A stretch of DNA of 64,000 nt from Aquimarina amphilecti (GTDB lineage: Bacteria > Bacteroidota > Bacteroidia > Flavobacteriales > Flavobacteriaceae): assembly GCF_900109375.1 (NCBI RefSeq), contig NZ_FOAB01000004.1, forward strand, positions 1 to 64,000, given 5' to 3'. The stretch's first letter is position 1, and each line of letters starts with the position of its first letter. Shown here piece after piece: positions 53,388 to 61,225 of the stretch. Position numbers and translations under genes: made by a program. Below the pieces are notes generated by a model that was given only the letters and a program-made list of their open reading frames with translations, did no database searches and was not told where the DNA came from.

Positions 53388-55595
53388 ATGAGTTTGAACG
53401 AAACCGACTTACAAGGAGCTTTAAAAAAGTACTTTGGTTTTAGTCAATTTAGAGGATTGCAGGAGAAGGTTATAGAAAGTATTTTAGGTAAACAAAATAC
53501 TTTCGTTATTATGCCTACAGGTGGTGGAAAATCCCTTTGCTACCAGCTTCCTGCCTTAATGTGTGAAGGAACAGCTATTGTAGTTTCTCCGCTAATCGCA
53601 CTAATGAAAAATCAAGTAGATGCTATTCGAAGTATTTCTTCTGAAGAAGGAATAGCGCATGTTTTAAATTCTTCCCTTAACAAATCCGAGGTCAAAAGAG
53701 TTAAAGGCGATATTGTTAGTGGAGTAACTAAATTACTTTATGTAGCGCCAGAGTCCTTGACAAAAGAAGAATATGTAGATTTTTTAAAAGAACAAAAAAT
53801 TTCTTTTCTGGCAGTAGATGAAGCCCATTGTATAAGTGAATGGGGACATGATTTTAGGCCAGAGTATAGAAATCTCAGAAATATTATAAAACGAATAGGA
53901 GAAGATATTCCTATAATAGGATTAACAGCTACTGCAACGCCAAAAGTCCAAGAAGATATTCTTAAGAATTTGGCGATGAGTGGAGCTAATACATTTAAGG
54001 CGTCTTTTAATCGTCCTAATTTGTTTTATGAAATACGCCCGAAGACAAAAAATGTAGATGCTGATATTATTCGTTTTGTAAAACAAAATAGTGGTAAAAG
54101 CGGAATTGTTTATTGCTTAAGTAGAAAACGAGTAGAAGAACTTGCTCAGACCTTAGAGGTAAATGGTGTAAAAGCTGTTCCTTATCATGCAGGTCTAGAT
54201 GCTAAAACCAGAGCAAAGCATCAAGATATGTTCTTAATGGAAGATGCTGATGTAGTAGTTGCTACAATTGCTTTTGGAATGGGTATCGATAAACCGGATG
54301 TACGTTTTGTAATTCATCACGATATTCCTAAAAGTATAGAAAGTTATTACCAAGAAACAGGTCGTGCAGGTAGAGATGGTGGAGAAGGACACTGTTTGGC
54401 GTATTACGCTTACAAGGATATTGAGAAGTTAGAAAAATTTATGAGCGGTAAGCCTGTTGCAGAGCAGGAGATAGGACATGCTTTATTACAAGAAGTAGTA
54501 GCTTTTGCAGAAACTTCAATATCTAGACGTAAATTTATACTTCATTATTTTGGAGAAGAGTTCGATGATGTAACGGGTGATGGTGCGGATATGGATGATA
54601 ATGTTCGTAATCCAAAAAAGAAACATGAAGCTCAAGAAGAAGTGCAACTCTTATTAAAGGTTGTAAACAGAACAGGAGAGATCTATAAGTCCAAAGACTT
54701 AGTAAATACATTGATCGGAAAGAGTAATGCACTTATTATATCTCATAAAACTCATGAGCAACCGTTTTTCGGTACTGGTAAATCTAGAGAGGATAAATAC
54801 TGGATGGCGTTGATACGACAAGTACTTGTTTCTGGATATTTAAAGAAAGATATAGAAACATACGGTGTCATCAGAATAACTCCAGAAGGAAGAGAGTTTA
54901 TTGAGTCACCCGTAAGCTTTATGATGACCGAAGATCACGTGTATAATCAGGCTAAGGATGATTCTATTATTACCGCTGCTAAATCTGGAGGAAAAGCAGG
55001 TGGTACAGATGATCGATTAGTTGGTATGCTAAAAGATCTAAGAAAAAGCGTTGCTAAGAAATTGGGAGTTCCGCCATTTGTGGTGTTTCAGGATCCATCT
55101 CTAGAAGATATGGCTCTTAAATATCCGGTTAATATTGAGGAGTTGGGTAATGTGCACGGAGTTGGAGAAGGTAAAGCCAAAAAATATGGAAAAGAGTTTG
55201 TAGCATTAATATATAAATATGTTGAAGAAAATGATATTATGCGTCCAGATGATTTTGTGGTTAAGAGCACAGGAGCTAATAGTGGGCTTAAATTATATAT
55301 TATTCAGAATGTAGATAGAAAACTTCCGTTGGATGATATTGCTGCAGCGAAAGGTATGGATATGCGAGAGTTTATTAAAGAAATGGAAGCTATTGTGTAT
55401 AGTGGTACTAAACTTAATATTACATATTGGATAGATGAAATATTAGATGAAGATCAACAAGAAGAAATTCATGAATATTTTATAGAAGCTGAAAACGATA
55501 AAATAGATACAGCAATTGAAGAGTTTGATGGTGATTATGATGATGAAGAATTACGATTGTATCGTATTAAGTTTATTAGTGATGTAGCTAATTAA
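53388..55595 (+). CDS. recQ: ATP-dependent DNA helicase RecQ, form without zinc cysteines
   Basis: A 735-residue 3'-5' helicase of recombination and replication restart. Motifs: FRGLQEKVIESIL (Q motif), MPTGGGKSLCYQLPA (Walker A), AVDEAHCISEWGHDFRPEY (DEAH), IGLTATATPKV, and YYQETGRAGRDG (motif VI). An RQC region and an HRDC domain (about 545-625, LKDLRKSVAKKLGVPPFVVF) follow, then an extra C-terminal extension. In the RQC zinc-binding region the usual CRR-Q-x-LLxYFGE and CGxCDxC are replaced by SRRKFILHYFGE and DGADMDDN, so the four zinc cysteines are missing. A bidirectional terminator follows. Confidence 0.93.
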   Translation: MSLNETDLQGALKKYFGFSQFRGLQEKVIESILGKQNTFVIMPTGGGKSLCYQLPALMCEGTAIVVSPLIALMKNQVDAIRSISSEEGIAHVLNSSLNKSEVKRVKGDIVSGVTKLLYVAPESLTKEEYVDFLKEQKISFLAVDEAHCISEWGHDFRPEYRNLRNIIKRIGEDIPIIGLTATATPKVQEDILKNLAMSGANTFKASFNRPNLFYEIRPKTKNVDADIIRFVKQNSGKSGIVYCLSRKRVEELAQTLEVNGVKAVPYHAGLDAKTRAKHQDMFLMEDADVVVATIAFGMGIDKPDVRFVIHHDIPKSIESYYQETGRAGRDGGEGHCLAYYAYKDIEKLEKFMSGKPVAEQEIGHALLQEVVAFAETSISRRKFILHYFGEEFDDVTGDGADMDDNVRNPKKKHEAQEEVQLLLKVVNRTGEIYKSKDLVNTLIGKSNALIISHKTHEQPFFGTGKSREDKYWMALIRQVLVSGYLKKDIETYGVIRITPEGREFIESPVSFMMTEDHVYNQAKDDSIITAAKSGGKAGGTDDRLVGMLKDLRKSVAKKLGVPPFVVFQDPSLEDMALKYPVNIEELGNVHGVGEGKAKKYGKEFVALIYKYVEENDIMRPDDFVVKSTGANSGLKLYIIQNVDRKLPLDDIAAAKGMDMREFIKEMEAIVYSGTKLNITYWIDEILDEDQQEEIHEYFIEAENDKIDTAIEEFDGDYDDEELRLYRIKFISDVAN

Positions 55596-55613
55596 AATAG
55601 GTGTTATAGAAAT

Positions 55614-55648
55614 AAAAAAAGAGGATGTTTTTACATCCTCTTTTTTTT
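55614..55648. terminator. Bidirectional terminator between recQ and the 59-residue peptide gene
   Basis: GAGGATGT (55621-55628) and ACATCCTC (55633-55640), loop TTTT, with an A run on the left and a T run on the right. It can stop recQ on the plus strand and the peptide transcript on the minus strand. Confidence 0.9.
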
Positions 55649-55658
55649 GGAGTATTTT

Positions 55659-55838
55659 TTATTGATTTCCGTTTACGCATACCCCATTTTGAGGATACCA
55701 ACCTAAGCATAGGCATTGAGTTCCATCGATAGAAATTGCTTGAGCACAAGCAGGATTTCCGTTACCACCGTTAATGGATTTTTGTTGATTTTTTTTAATT
55801 TCCTGAACTCCGTTTTCTTTTAAAATGTTCTTTAACAT
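55659..55838 (-). CDS. 59-residue Cys-containing peptide precursor with double-glycine leader
   Basis: A short gene: leader MLKNILKENGVQEIKKNQQK then SINGG and a core of about 34 residues with cysteines at 31, 42, 44 and 54 (NPACAQAISIDGTQCLCLG, ending GVCVNGNQ). Leader and Gly-Gly site match the peptides at 5.4 and 58.0 kb. Such leaders direct export with cleavage after GG by C39-type ABC exporters in other bacteria; no exporter is here. The gene lies 10 bp before a terminator and about 30 bp after the conserved upstream box (55869-55904). Bacteriocin, signal or structural peptide are all possible. Confidence 0.78.
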   Translation of the reverse strand: MLKNILKENGVQEIKKNQQKSINGGNGNPACAQAISIDGTQCLCLGWYPQNGVCVNGNQ

Positions 55839-55868
55839 GTTATTAGTTTTAAGAATAATTTATAATGC

Positions 55869-55904
55869 CCTGAACATTTATAGACACTCAAGGTATATGT
55901 CTAT
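55869..55904 (-). promoter_or_regulatory. Conserved upstream box with dyad, copy 1
   Basis: Plus-strand CCTGAAC (55869-55875), ATTT, then ATAGACAC (55880-55887), 9 bp, and ATGTCTAT (55897-55904). Same layout as the boxes at 57.8 and 58.3 kb. It begins 31 bp upstream of the peptide start. A CGTTCT element lies farther upstream (complement near 55915-55922), but no GTAACAT at 17 bp. Confidence 0.75.
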
Positions 55905-56007
55905 TTAATATATTAAGAACGATTAATAATATAATTGTTGCTTAAAGAGATGTTAAATAAACAGGGAAAATTCAGTTTTTTTATTGGAACTATTATAATT
56001 TTAAGAT

Positions 56008-57213
56008 TTAAAATAGATTCATCGATATATACAAACTAGATGTAGTTAATTCAGAATCCGGTATGGAAGTACTCTTTGATATGTTTTTAGCTGTATATTG
56101 TCTAAAACCAATTTTAAAACGACCTGATCCCAGACCTCCACCATAAAAATAATCAGTAGTGGTGTTTTCTATTTCATTATCTGCAAAAACATTAGATTCT
56201 GTACCAACATTAAAATCAACGGTAAGACCTCCTTCTAGAAATAATTCAAACTTAGAACTTAGGTAAATATGAAATCTTGGTCCTACAGCTACATTGATAC
56301 TTTTATAATCTAATTCGAATTCGCTGTTAGAAATTGCAAAATCCCTACCGTCCATAGTAAAAGCTTTATAGGTGGATTCTAGAAAGAAACTTAAATCGAC
56401 TTTAGAGAAAGGTATAAAAGTTTCTATGAATATCCCGTATCTAGGTACAAAAACATCATCGTAACTTACATTCCCAGCACCCCCTATAATAGAATTATGA
56501 GTAAAACCACTTACATCTACAGCAGCAACAATACCTATTCTGGTTTGATTGATTTTTTTTCGAATACTATATTCTATTTCATAGCCCTTGCATTCGTTAT
56601 ATTTTTTGAAGTATCTTTTTAAGTCTCTTTGCGTATATGTCAGTTTAGATACATCTTGATTATCGCAATTCACTTTATCCTGTAATTGTTGTTGGTAAGT
56701 GTTGTTTTGCTGTGGGATAATTTTCTTTCCTGGTTTTTTACTTTCATCAGGAGTATAAAACACCTTGTATAATAGCAATTCGGGATATACTGTATTAGGA
56801 TCCGTATAAAAGAAACGATTTACACCATTTTCTGAATATTGATATAAAGTAGTTTTACTTTTTAAAATAGTTCTTAGAAATATTTTTTGATACCTAAGAT
56901 TTGGGTCTTTTGATTTGGTTGATTTGCCAACGGTATCTCCATTAAGATCAAATTGTAGGATATACCTTTTAAACCTATAATCTTCTCCTACTGCAAACTC
57001 TTTAACGTTTTCAATAGTTTCAGTTTTAGGGCTAGAGGAGATGGTTCGTTTCCATTCGAATTCTGTTGGATTACTTTTCCAGGACAGTTTTTTGATTAAG
57101 CATTCTTTTCGGTTTCCATCGTTATCGATAAAATAACCAGCTTCATAAAGGCTTTGTGCGCTGCAAGTGGCTATACAAAATAGGCCTACTGCAAAATAAA
57201 GTAAAGATTTCAT
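56008..57213 (-). CDS. Exported beta-barrel protein of unknown function
   Basis: A 401-residue protein with a signal peptide (ends ATCSAQSL). The N-terminal half (about 20-150, YFIDNDGNRKECLIKKLSWK) looks like a small periplasmic beta domain. The middle is polar, with two cysteines (VNCDNQDVS, KKYNECKGY). The last 180 residues are amphipathic strands of an outer-membrane barrel (RIGIVAAVDVSGFTHNS to SSLYISMNLF, an aromatic end). This arrangement is frequent in Flavobacteriia without known function. It lies between two peptide genes on the same strand; a role in peptide passage is only a thought. Confidence 0.72.
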   Translation of the reverse strand: MKSLLYFAVGLFCIATCSAQSLYEAGYFIDNDGNRKECLIKKLSWKSNPTEFEWKRTISSSPKTETIENVKEFAVGEDYRFKRYILQFDLNGDTVGKSTKSKDPNLRYQKIFLRTILKSKTTLYQYSENGVNRFFYTDPNTVYPELLLYKVFYTPDESKKPGKKIIPQQNNTYQQQLQDKVNCDNQDVSKLTYTQRDLKRYFKKYNECKGYEIEYSIRKKINQTRIGIVAAVDVSGFTHNSIIGGAGNVSYDDVFVPRYGIFIETFIPFSKVDLSFFLESTYKAFTMDGRDFAISNSEFELDYKSINVAVGPRFHIYLSSKFELFLEGGLTVDFNVGTESNVFADNEIENTTTDYFYGGGLGSGRFKIGFRQYTAKNISKSTSIPDSELTTSSLYISMNLF

Positions 57214-57422
57214 GTATATGACGATCTGAGTGTGTGAAGGAGCAAATATAGCTTTTTTGTTAAAAATCAGATCGTTTACTTTTGATTTATCCTTAAAAAG
57301 GAAGATTGCGTTTAAAAAATATCATAATGTTTACTACTTCATTATGGTTATCTAATTATCATATACTCATCCCAATCGTTTTCAAAATTAGATAAATAAT
57401 TTATGAAGAAAGGTTATGAACC

Positions 57423-57571
57423 CAGATAGCTTCTATCTGTAGATAAGTTTTTGTGTATTTGTAATGCTTGATTATTTTTATAAAGTTTTTTACTGTTAAT
57501 AAAACTTTATGTTCTCTGCATTCTAACAAAAAGAAAGAATAACGTTGAAAATGCTATTCTTTCTTTTTGTT
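57423..57571. repeat. Three hairpins downstream of the Cys-heptad peptide gene
   Basis: CAGATAG/CTATCTG (57423-57439), ATAAAGTTTT (57480-57489) with AAAACTTTAT (57501-57510), and a 17-bp perfect stem AACAAAAAGAAAGAATA (57525-57541) with its complement (57555-57571). The last begins 6 bp after the stop of the minus-strand peptide gene and may act as its terminator. The other two are unexplained. The rest of the 363-bp gap holds no gene. Confidence 0.6.
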
Positions 57572-57576
57572 AACTG

Positions 57577-57807
57577 TTATTCACAATTAATATGAATCGA
57601 ATGACAGTTAACTTCGGTAGGTCCGCAATCAATGGTTAGGATAGCACATCCCTCTGATATAAGTCCATCATCTGTGGGACAATAGAATTTACCTGTTGGG
57701 CAATCATCTCTAGACATTAAAGGATCTCCTCCTTTGATACGGAGACTACCAAGTCTAGAGACAATGTTTTTTTTTAAGGATAAACCATTTAATTTTTTTT
57801 TCTTCAT
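57577..57807 (-). CDS. Lanthipeptide-like Cys-rich peptide precursor with regularly spaced cysteines
   Basis: A 76-residue precursor. The leader (MKKKKLNGLSLKKNIVSRLG then SLRIKGG) differs from the other peptides and resembles leaders of Bacteroidetes class I lanthipeptide-like precursors (K-rich, LSLxKKxIxxL, GG). The core has six cysteines at 36, 43, 54, 61, 68 and 75: intervals 7, 11, 7, 7 and 7. Ser and Thr are present for possible lanthionine rings, but no LanB/LanC or LanM gene is in the window, so disulphides or metal binding are equally possible. It has its own ECF-like promoter, the conserved upstream dyad and a hairpin after the stop. Confidence 0.75.
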   Translation of the reverse strand: MKKKKLNGLSLKKNIVSRLGSLRIKGGDPLMSRDDCPTGKFYCPTDDGLISEGCAILTIDCGPTEVNCHSIHINCE

Positions 57808-57832
57808 GATTTTAATTTAAGTTGATTTGTAT

Positions 57833-57868
57833 CCTGAACATTTAGAGACACTCAGATGTTGTGTCTGT
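57833..57868 (-). promoter_or_regulatory. Conserved upstream box with dyad, copy 2
   Basis: CCTGAAC (57833-57839), ATTT, AGAGACAC (57844-57851), 9 bp, GTGTCTGT (57861-57868), the same spacing as copies 1 and 3. It lies 26 bp from the peptide start and overlaps the probable transcription start. Confidence 0.8.
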
Positions 57869-57869
57869 T

Positions 57870-57899
57870 ATATCGTTCTGGTAGTTAGGGAAATGTTAC
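57870..57899 (-). promoter_or_regulatory. ECF-type promoter candidate of the 76-residue peptide gene
   Basis: On the minus strand GTAACAT (complement of 57893-57899), 17 bp, CGATAT (complement of 57870-57875). Same -35 heptamer and spacing as two other sites in this cluster. Confidence 0.65.
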
Positions 57900-57934
57900 T
57901 ATGGTTTTTCTGTTTTTTTGAAAAAATTAACTTT

Positions 57935-57970
57935 TATAAAAAAACCAGTTAAAAATCAATTTAACTGGTT
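57935..57970 (-). terminator. Terminator of the 81-residue peptide gene
   Basis: AACCAGTTAAA (57943-57953) pairs with TTTAACTGGTT (57960-57970). On the minus strand the stem is followed by seven T residues. It makes the two adjacent peptide genes separate transcripts. Confidence 0.85.
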
Positions 57971-58015
57971 CTTATCTTTTTTATCTAACTCAGAAATTAT
58001 TTCCCAGTTATCATA

Positions 58016-58261
58016 TTAAAGATTATGAGGGCTATCAGGACCTGTATCTCCTGATCCCTGGCATATCCATATATAACAGGTAGATCCATTTCCTACTACG
58101 TCGCTATTGCCATAAGCTTTTACTCCATTTTGACATCCAAAAGGCATTTCTGGCTCACATTCTATTTGTAATCCATTATTTCTGATTCCACCTTTAATTG
58201 TTTTTTGTTGTTTTTTATTAATTGAATTAATTCCTTCCAGTTTTAAAATGTTTTTTAACAT
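58016..58261 (-). CDS. Cys-containing peptide precursor with double-glycine leader
   Basis: An 81-residue precursor with leader MLKNILKLEGINSINKKQQK then TIKGG, the same type as at 5.4 and 55.7 kb. The core (about 26-81) holds four cysteines at 35, 43, 62 and 67 (IECEPEMPFGCQNG, TCYIWICQGSG) and many Gly, Asn and Asp residues. Export with cleavage at GG is expected from known leaders of this kind; the exporter must be elsewhere. It has its own promoter (58324-58353), conserved upstream dyad (58287-58322) and terminator (57935-57970). It is the peptide gene nearest to the CHAT gene, 220 bp downstream of it. Confidence 0.75.
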   Translation of the reverse strand: MLKNILKLEGINSINKKQQKTIKGGIRNNGLQIECEPEMPFGCQNGVKAYGNSDVVGNGSTCYIWICQGSGDTGPDSPHNL

Positions 58262-58286
58262 ATATTAAAATTTAAAAATTTGATTA

Positions 58287-58322
58287 CCTGAACATTTATA
58301 GACACTCAGAGCTTGTGTCTAT
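58287..58322 (-). promoter_or_regulatory. Conserved upstream box with dyad, copy 3
   Basis: CCTGAAC (58287-58293), ATTT, ATAGACAC (58298-58305), 9 bp, GTGTCTAT (58315-58322): a perfect 8-bp dyad. An outer pair CCTGAAC/GTTCAGG (58329-58335) adds a second stem. It lies 26 bp from the start codon. Confidence 0.85.
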
Positions 58323-58323
58323 A

Positions 58324-58353
58324 AGAACGTTCAGGAAGCTTTCTACATGTTAC
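58324..58353 (-). promoter_or_regulatory. ECF-type promoter candidate of the 81-residue peptide gene
   Basis: On the minus strand GTAACAT (complement of 58347-58353), 17 bp, CGTTCT (complement of 58324-58329). The dyad sits just downstream, over the expected transcription start. Confidence 0.65.
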
Positions 58354-58420
58354 TATGTAAAATTGATTTTTTTAAGAAATAACTTTGCGAGTTTGTAAGT
58401 GATTGATTTATATGGAAAAA

Positions 58421-58457
58421 CAAAGGAGGTTGATATAAATTTGTAAACCTTCCTTTA
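58421..58457 (-). terminator. Probable terminator of the CHAT operon
   Basis: AAAGGAGGTT (58422-58431) pairs with AACCTTCCTTT (58446-58456) with one bulged base, followed on the minus strand by GTTTTTCC. Weaker than the others in the window. Confidence 0.5.
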
Positions 58458-58482
58458 GTTTTTATGTGCATATCTGTTCTTT

Positions 58483-61215
58483 CTATTTCTTTTTAATTAA
58501 ATAGAAACGATATATAATAAGAACTAATAAAATAATACCTAGACCAATCCACAAAAACAACAAGTTGTTAGATTGTGGCAACAACGTTCCGCTATCGCCT
58601 ATCAATACTAAAGAGGCCCAATAATGAGGAGATGCTTCTGCATCTGTATTGTTGTTAAGATAATTTAGTTTTGCTGTTCGTAGGGCTGCAGATTTGGTTT
58701 GTCCTTTACTTAGGTTTTTGTAAAAGTCAGAGGTAATAGTAGCCGTGGCTTTATCATTGGTGTTCCATAAAGTTGGAATCACGGTATTAGCTCCGGATTT
58801 AAAGAATCCACGAGCAAGACTGAATACACCTTCGCCTGTATTAATTTTGCCCAAGGAAGTGTTGCAGGCACTAAGAACTACTAGTTCTGATTGATTATCA
58901 ATAGTAGAAAGTTGTAGTTCAGTAAGTTTTTCTCGTTGAAAAGCGATCCAAGGGGTTAAAGAGTCGGAAGCATCAGCGTGTGTAGCTAAATGTAATATTT
59001 TATATTGGTTGGCTACTTTTTTGAAATTTTGAATAGTCGCCTTTTCGTTAAGTAATAAATCACCAGAATAATAATGTTTGGCATTAACTAATTCCTTTTT
59101 GCTATTAGGAAGTGAGGTTAAAATATTTGAAAATGTTATAGGTGCAATGCCCAAATAATCATTTTTTGGCTTACGATCAATTTTTGCATTTTCTTTAGAA
59201 AAGGATAGAGAATACGCATAATTTATTTCGGTCTGCTGTATTAAGTAACTTCCTTTTTTAGGGTTTGTTATGAGTGCTTCAAAAGGAATGTAATTTAAAA
59301 TATGATCTGGAATAAAAGTAGCTTTATTATTTACTAAATGCTTTTGCAGATTTTTAGGGATCAAAGAATTGTATATGCTGTAAGCTAACTCACTATATTC
59401 TGAAATATCTAATGATGTCGTAAATGGCTTGTTTAGTAGCTCTCTGAGTCTATAAATTTCTTTTTGTAGTCTGTTTACATTCTCGATCTTAAAAATTTCT
59501 TTTTTATTTTTTGTAATAAACATACCATAAGCTTCTGGAATTACACCAGCGATTCTTTCTGCCATGTTGTATTCAATAATTACTTCATTCGGACTTAGCT
59601 CTAGTTTAGATAAAGGTGTAATTTCGGGTATAGAAAAATGTGTAAAATACGTTGGATATATAGGAGCTAATGAATCTCTAATTTTTTTTAGTCTCGCTTG
59701 TTTAGACAATAAAACTTTTTGGATTGAATCGGAGGAATTTTGATCTGATAATCTGAGCTTTGATCTTAATCCAACTATAACGTCTTTTAATTTTTTTTCT
59801 TTTTCCAAGATACTAGGCGATAAGGCTGTTTTATCTTTTGTAATTTCTTGTAATAATAATAAAGCCTTACTTTTTTCCATGAAATAGTAAGAATCCTCAT
59901 TTTTCTTAAGCTGTAAACAAGCCTCTAAGCCCATAATGTAAATTTCCGAAGCAAGGCTTCTCCATAATAATTTAGATCTAGTAGATATATTTTCTTTTAA
60001 TAACAGATCAACCAGTTGGTCACTTGCATGTGCCGTGCGAATTGCTTCCTCAAAATACAATGAGTCGTTTTTTGTTTTCCCTAGTTCTATCCAGGCTTTT
60101 AATTTTCTTTTTAGTAATTCTAGGAAAAAAGTTTTGTTTACTACTTGCTCCAAATCATTTTTTGCAGGAAGCCAGTAGATATCTTTTATTTTTTTATCAA
60201 AATAGATTGAAAAAACTGAGCTAAAATTTTCTTGGGCGGCGATATAATTTTCATTTGATAACTCCTTAATCCCTAATCCGAAGAAAATTTTATGTTTAAA
60301 GGATGGCGCATAGGAAGCATATTCTAATGCTTTATCAAAAAAGAATTGAGAACGAATAGAATCAATTTCAATAAAAGTCAATCCTAAATTGTAATATGAT
60401 TTAGCATACTTTTCTTTAAACTTTAATTCTTTCAAAATTGTTAAAGCCTCATCATAACATTTAATACAATTGTCTATGTTTTGGGTTCCAACACCTTCAC
60501 AATACAAGTTTCCAAGATTGTTTTTTATGTTATATAGTTTTTGCTTATCCGTGGTACTGCTATCTCCTAAAAGCTTTTCTGCTTTTAGGAGGTGTTCAAT
60601 TGCCTTCTTAGAACTTTCTGCAGATCGTATTAAGCGATAACTATAGGCTAAATTGATGTTTCCATATACTAAAAAACCTTTTTGGATATCTTTTTTTGAA
60701 TAATTTTGTAAAGATTTTATTCTATAGTCAACGGATTTGTAATAGTCTCCCAGAATTTCGTAAGATTCACCAATTAACTCATATGACTTACCCCTTAAAA
60801 ATTTTGTTCCTCCTAATGCAAGTAGTTTTTCAAAGTACTCAATAGCAATAGTGTAATTTTCATGTCTACGGTTGTAGATGGCGTAATTGTAATAACTTCT
60901 TTTTAACAATTCCTTATTGAAGGGAGTAGCTTTTTCTCTTGCTTGATAAGCAATTTCAACTATTTTTATAGCCTCTTCCCACTTTTTTTCCTTATGAATC
61001 CATTTAGCTATTTGATGTGCGTCATAGCCCAACTGGGTATAGTTTTCGCTTCTTTCGTAGGTTTTTATTAAACCATAATAAAGCTCTAATTTATTAAAAT
61101 TAGAGCCAGTTAACTGATGAATAGAATCTAATTCAGGAGAAATTCCCTGCCCCTTTGTTGGTAGGGTCAGGAAAAAAGTAATATATAATATAAATACTAT
61201 CTTCTTTTTGTACAA
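58483..61215 (-). CDS. Exported, tail-anchored TPR-CHAT (caspase-like) protein
   Basis: A 910-residue protein. A signal peptide (about 1-22, FILYITFFLTLPTKGQG) is followed by tetratricopeptide repeats (about 30-440), for example YNYAIYNRRHENYTIAIEYF and SYYNLGLTFIEID. A helical linker (about 440-530) precedes the C-terminal CHAT domain (about 590-870). The Cys-His dyad is complete: His746 in ILHLATHADASD and Cys784 in LVVLSACNTSLGK. CHAT is a caspase-related protease fold. One membrane helix (about 886-902, LFLWIGLGIILLVLIIY) and a basic tail (LIKKK) end the protein, which puts TPR and CHAT in the periplasm. It lies 10 bp after the Cys-rich lipoprotein gene, in one operon. Substrates unknown. 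Confidence 0.88.
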   Translation of the reverse strand: MYKKKIVFILYITFFLTLPTKGQGISPELDSIHQLTGSNFNKLELYYGLIKTYERSENYTQLGYDAHQIAKWIHKEKKWEEAIKIVEIAYQAREKATPFNKELLKRSYYNYAIYNRRHENYTIAIEYFEKLLALGGTKFLRGKSYELIGESYEILGDYYKSVDYRIKSLQNYSKKDIQKGFLVYGNINLAYSYRLIRSAESSKKAIEHLLKAEKLLGDSSTTDKQKLYNIKNNLGNLYCEGVGTQNIDNCIKCYDEALTILKELKFKEKYAKSYYNLGLTFIEIDSIRSQFFFDKALEYASYAPSFKHKIFFGLGIKELSNENYIAAQENFSSVFSIYFDKKIKDIYWLPAKNDLEQVVNKTFFLELLKRKLKAWIELGKTKNDSLYFEEAIRTAHASDQLVDLLLKENISTRSKLLWRSLASEIYIMGLEACLQLKKNEDSYYFMEKSKALLLLQEITKDKTALSPSILEKEKKLKDVIVGLRSKLRLSDQNSSDSIQKVLLSKQARLKKIRDSLAPIYPTYFTHFSIPEITPLSKLELSPNEVIIEYNMAERIAGVIPEAYGMFITKNKKEIFKIENVNRLQKEIYRLRELLNKPFTTSLDISEYSELAYSIYNSLIPKNLQKHLVNNKATFIPDHILNYIPFEALITNPKKGSYLIQQTEINYAYSLSFSKENAKIDRKPKNDYLGIAPITFSNILTSLPNSKKELVNAKHYYSGDLLLNEKATIQNFKKVANQYKILHLATHADASDSLTPWIAFQREKLTELQLSTIDNQSELVVLSACNTSLGKINTGEGVFSLARGFFKSGANTVIPTLWNTNDKATATITSDFYKNLSKGQTKSAALRTAKLNYLNNNTDAEASPHYWASLVLIGDSGTLLPQSNNLLFLWIGLGIILLVLIIYRFYLIKKK

Positions 61216-61225
61216 TATAAATGAT

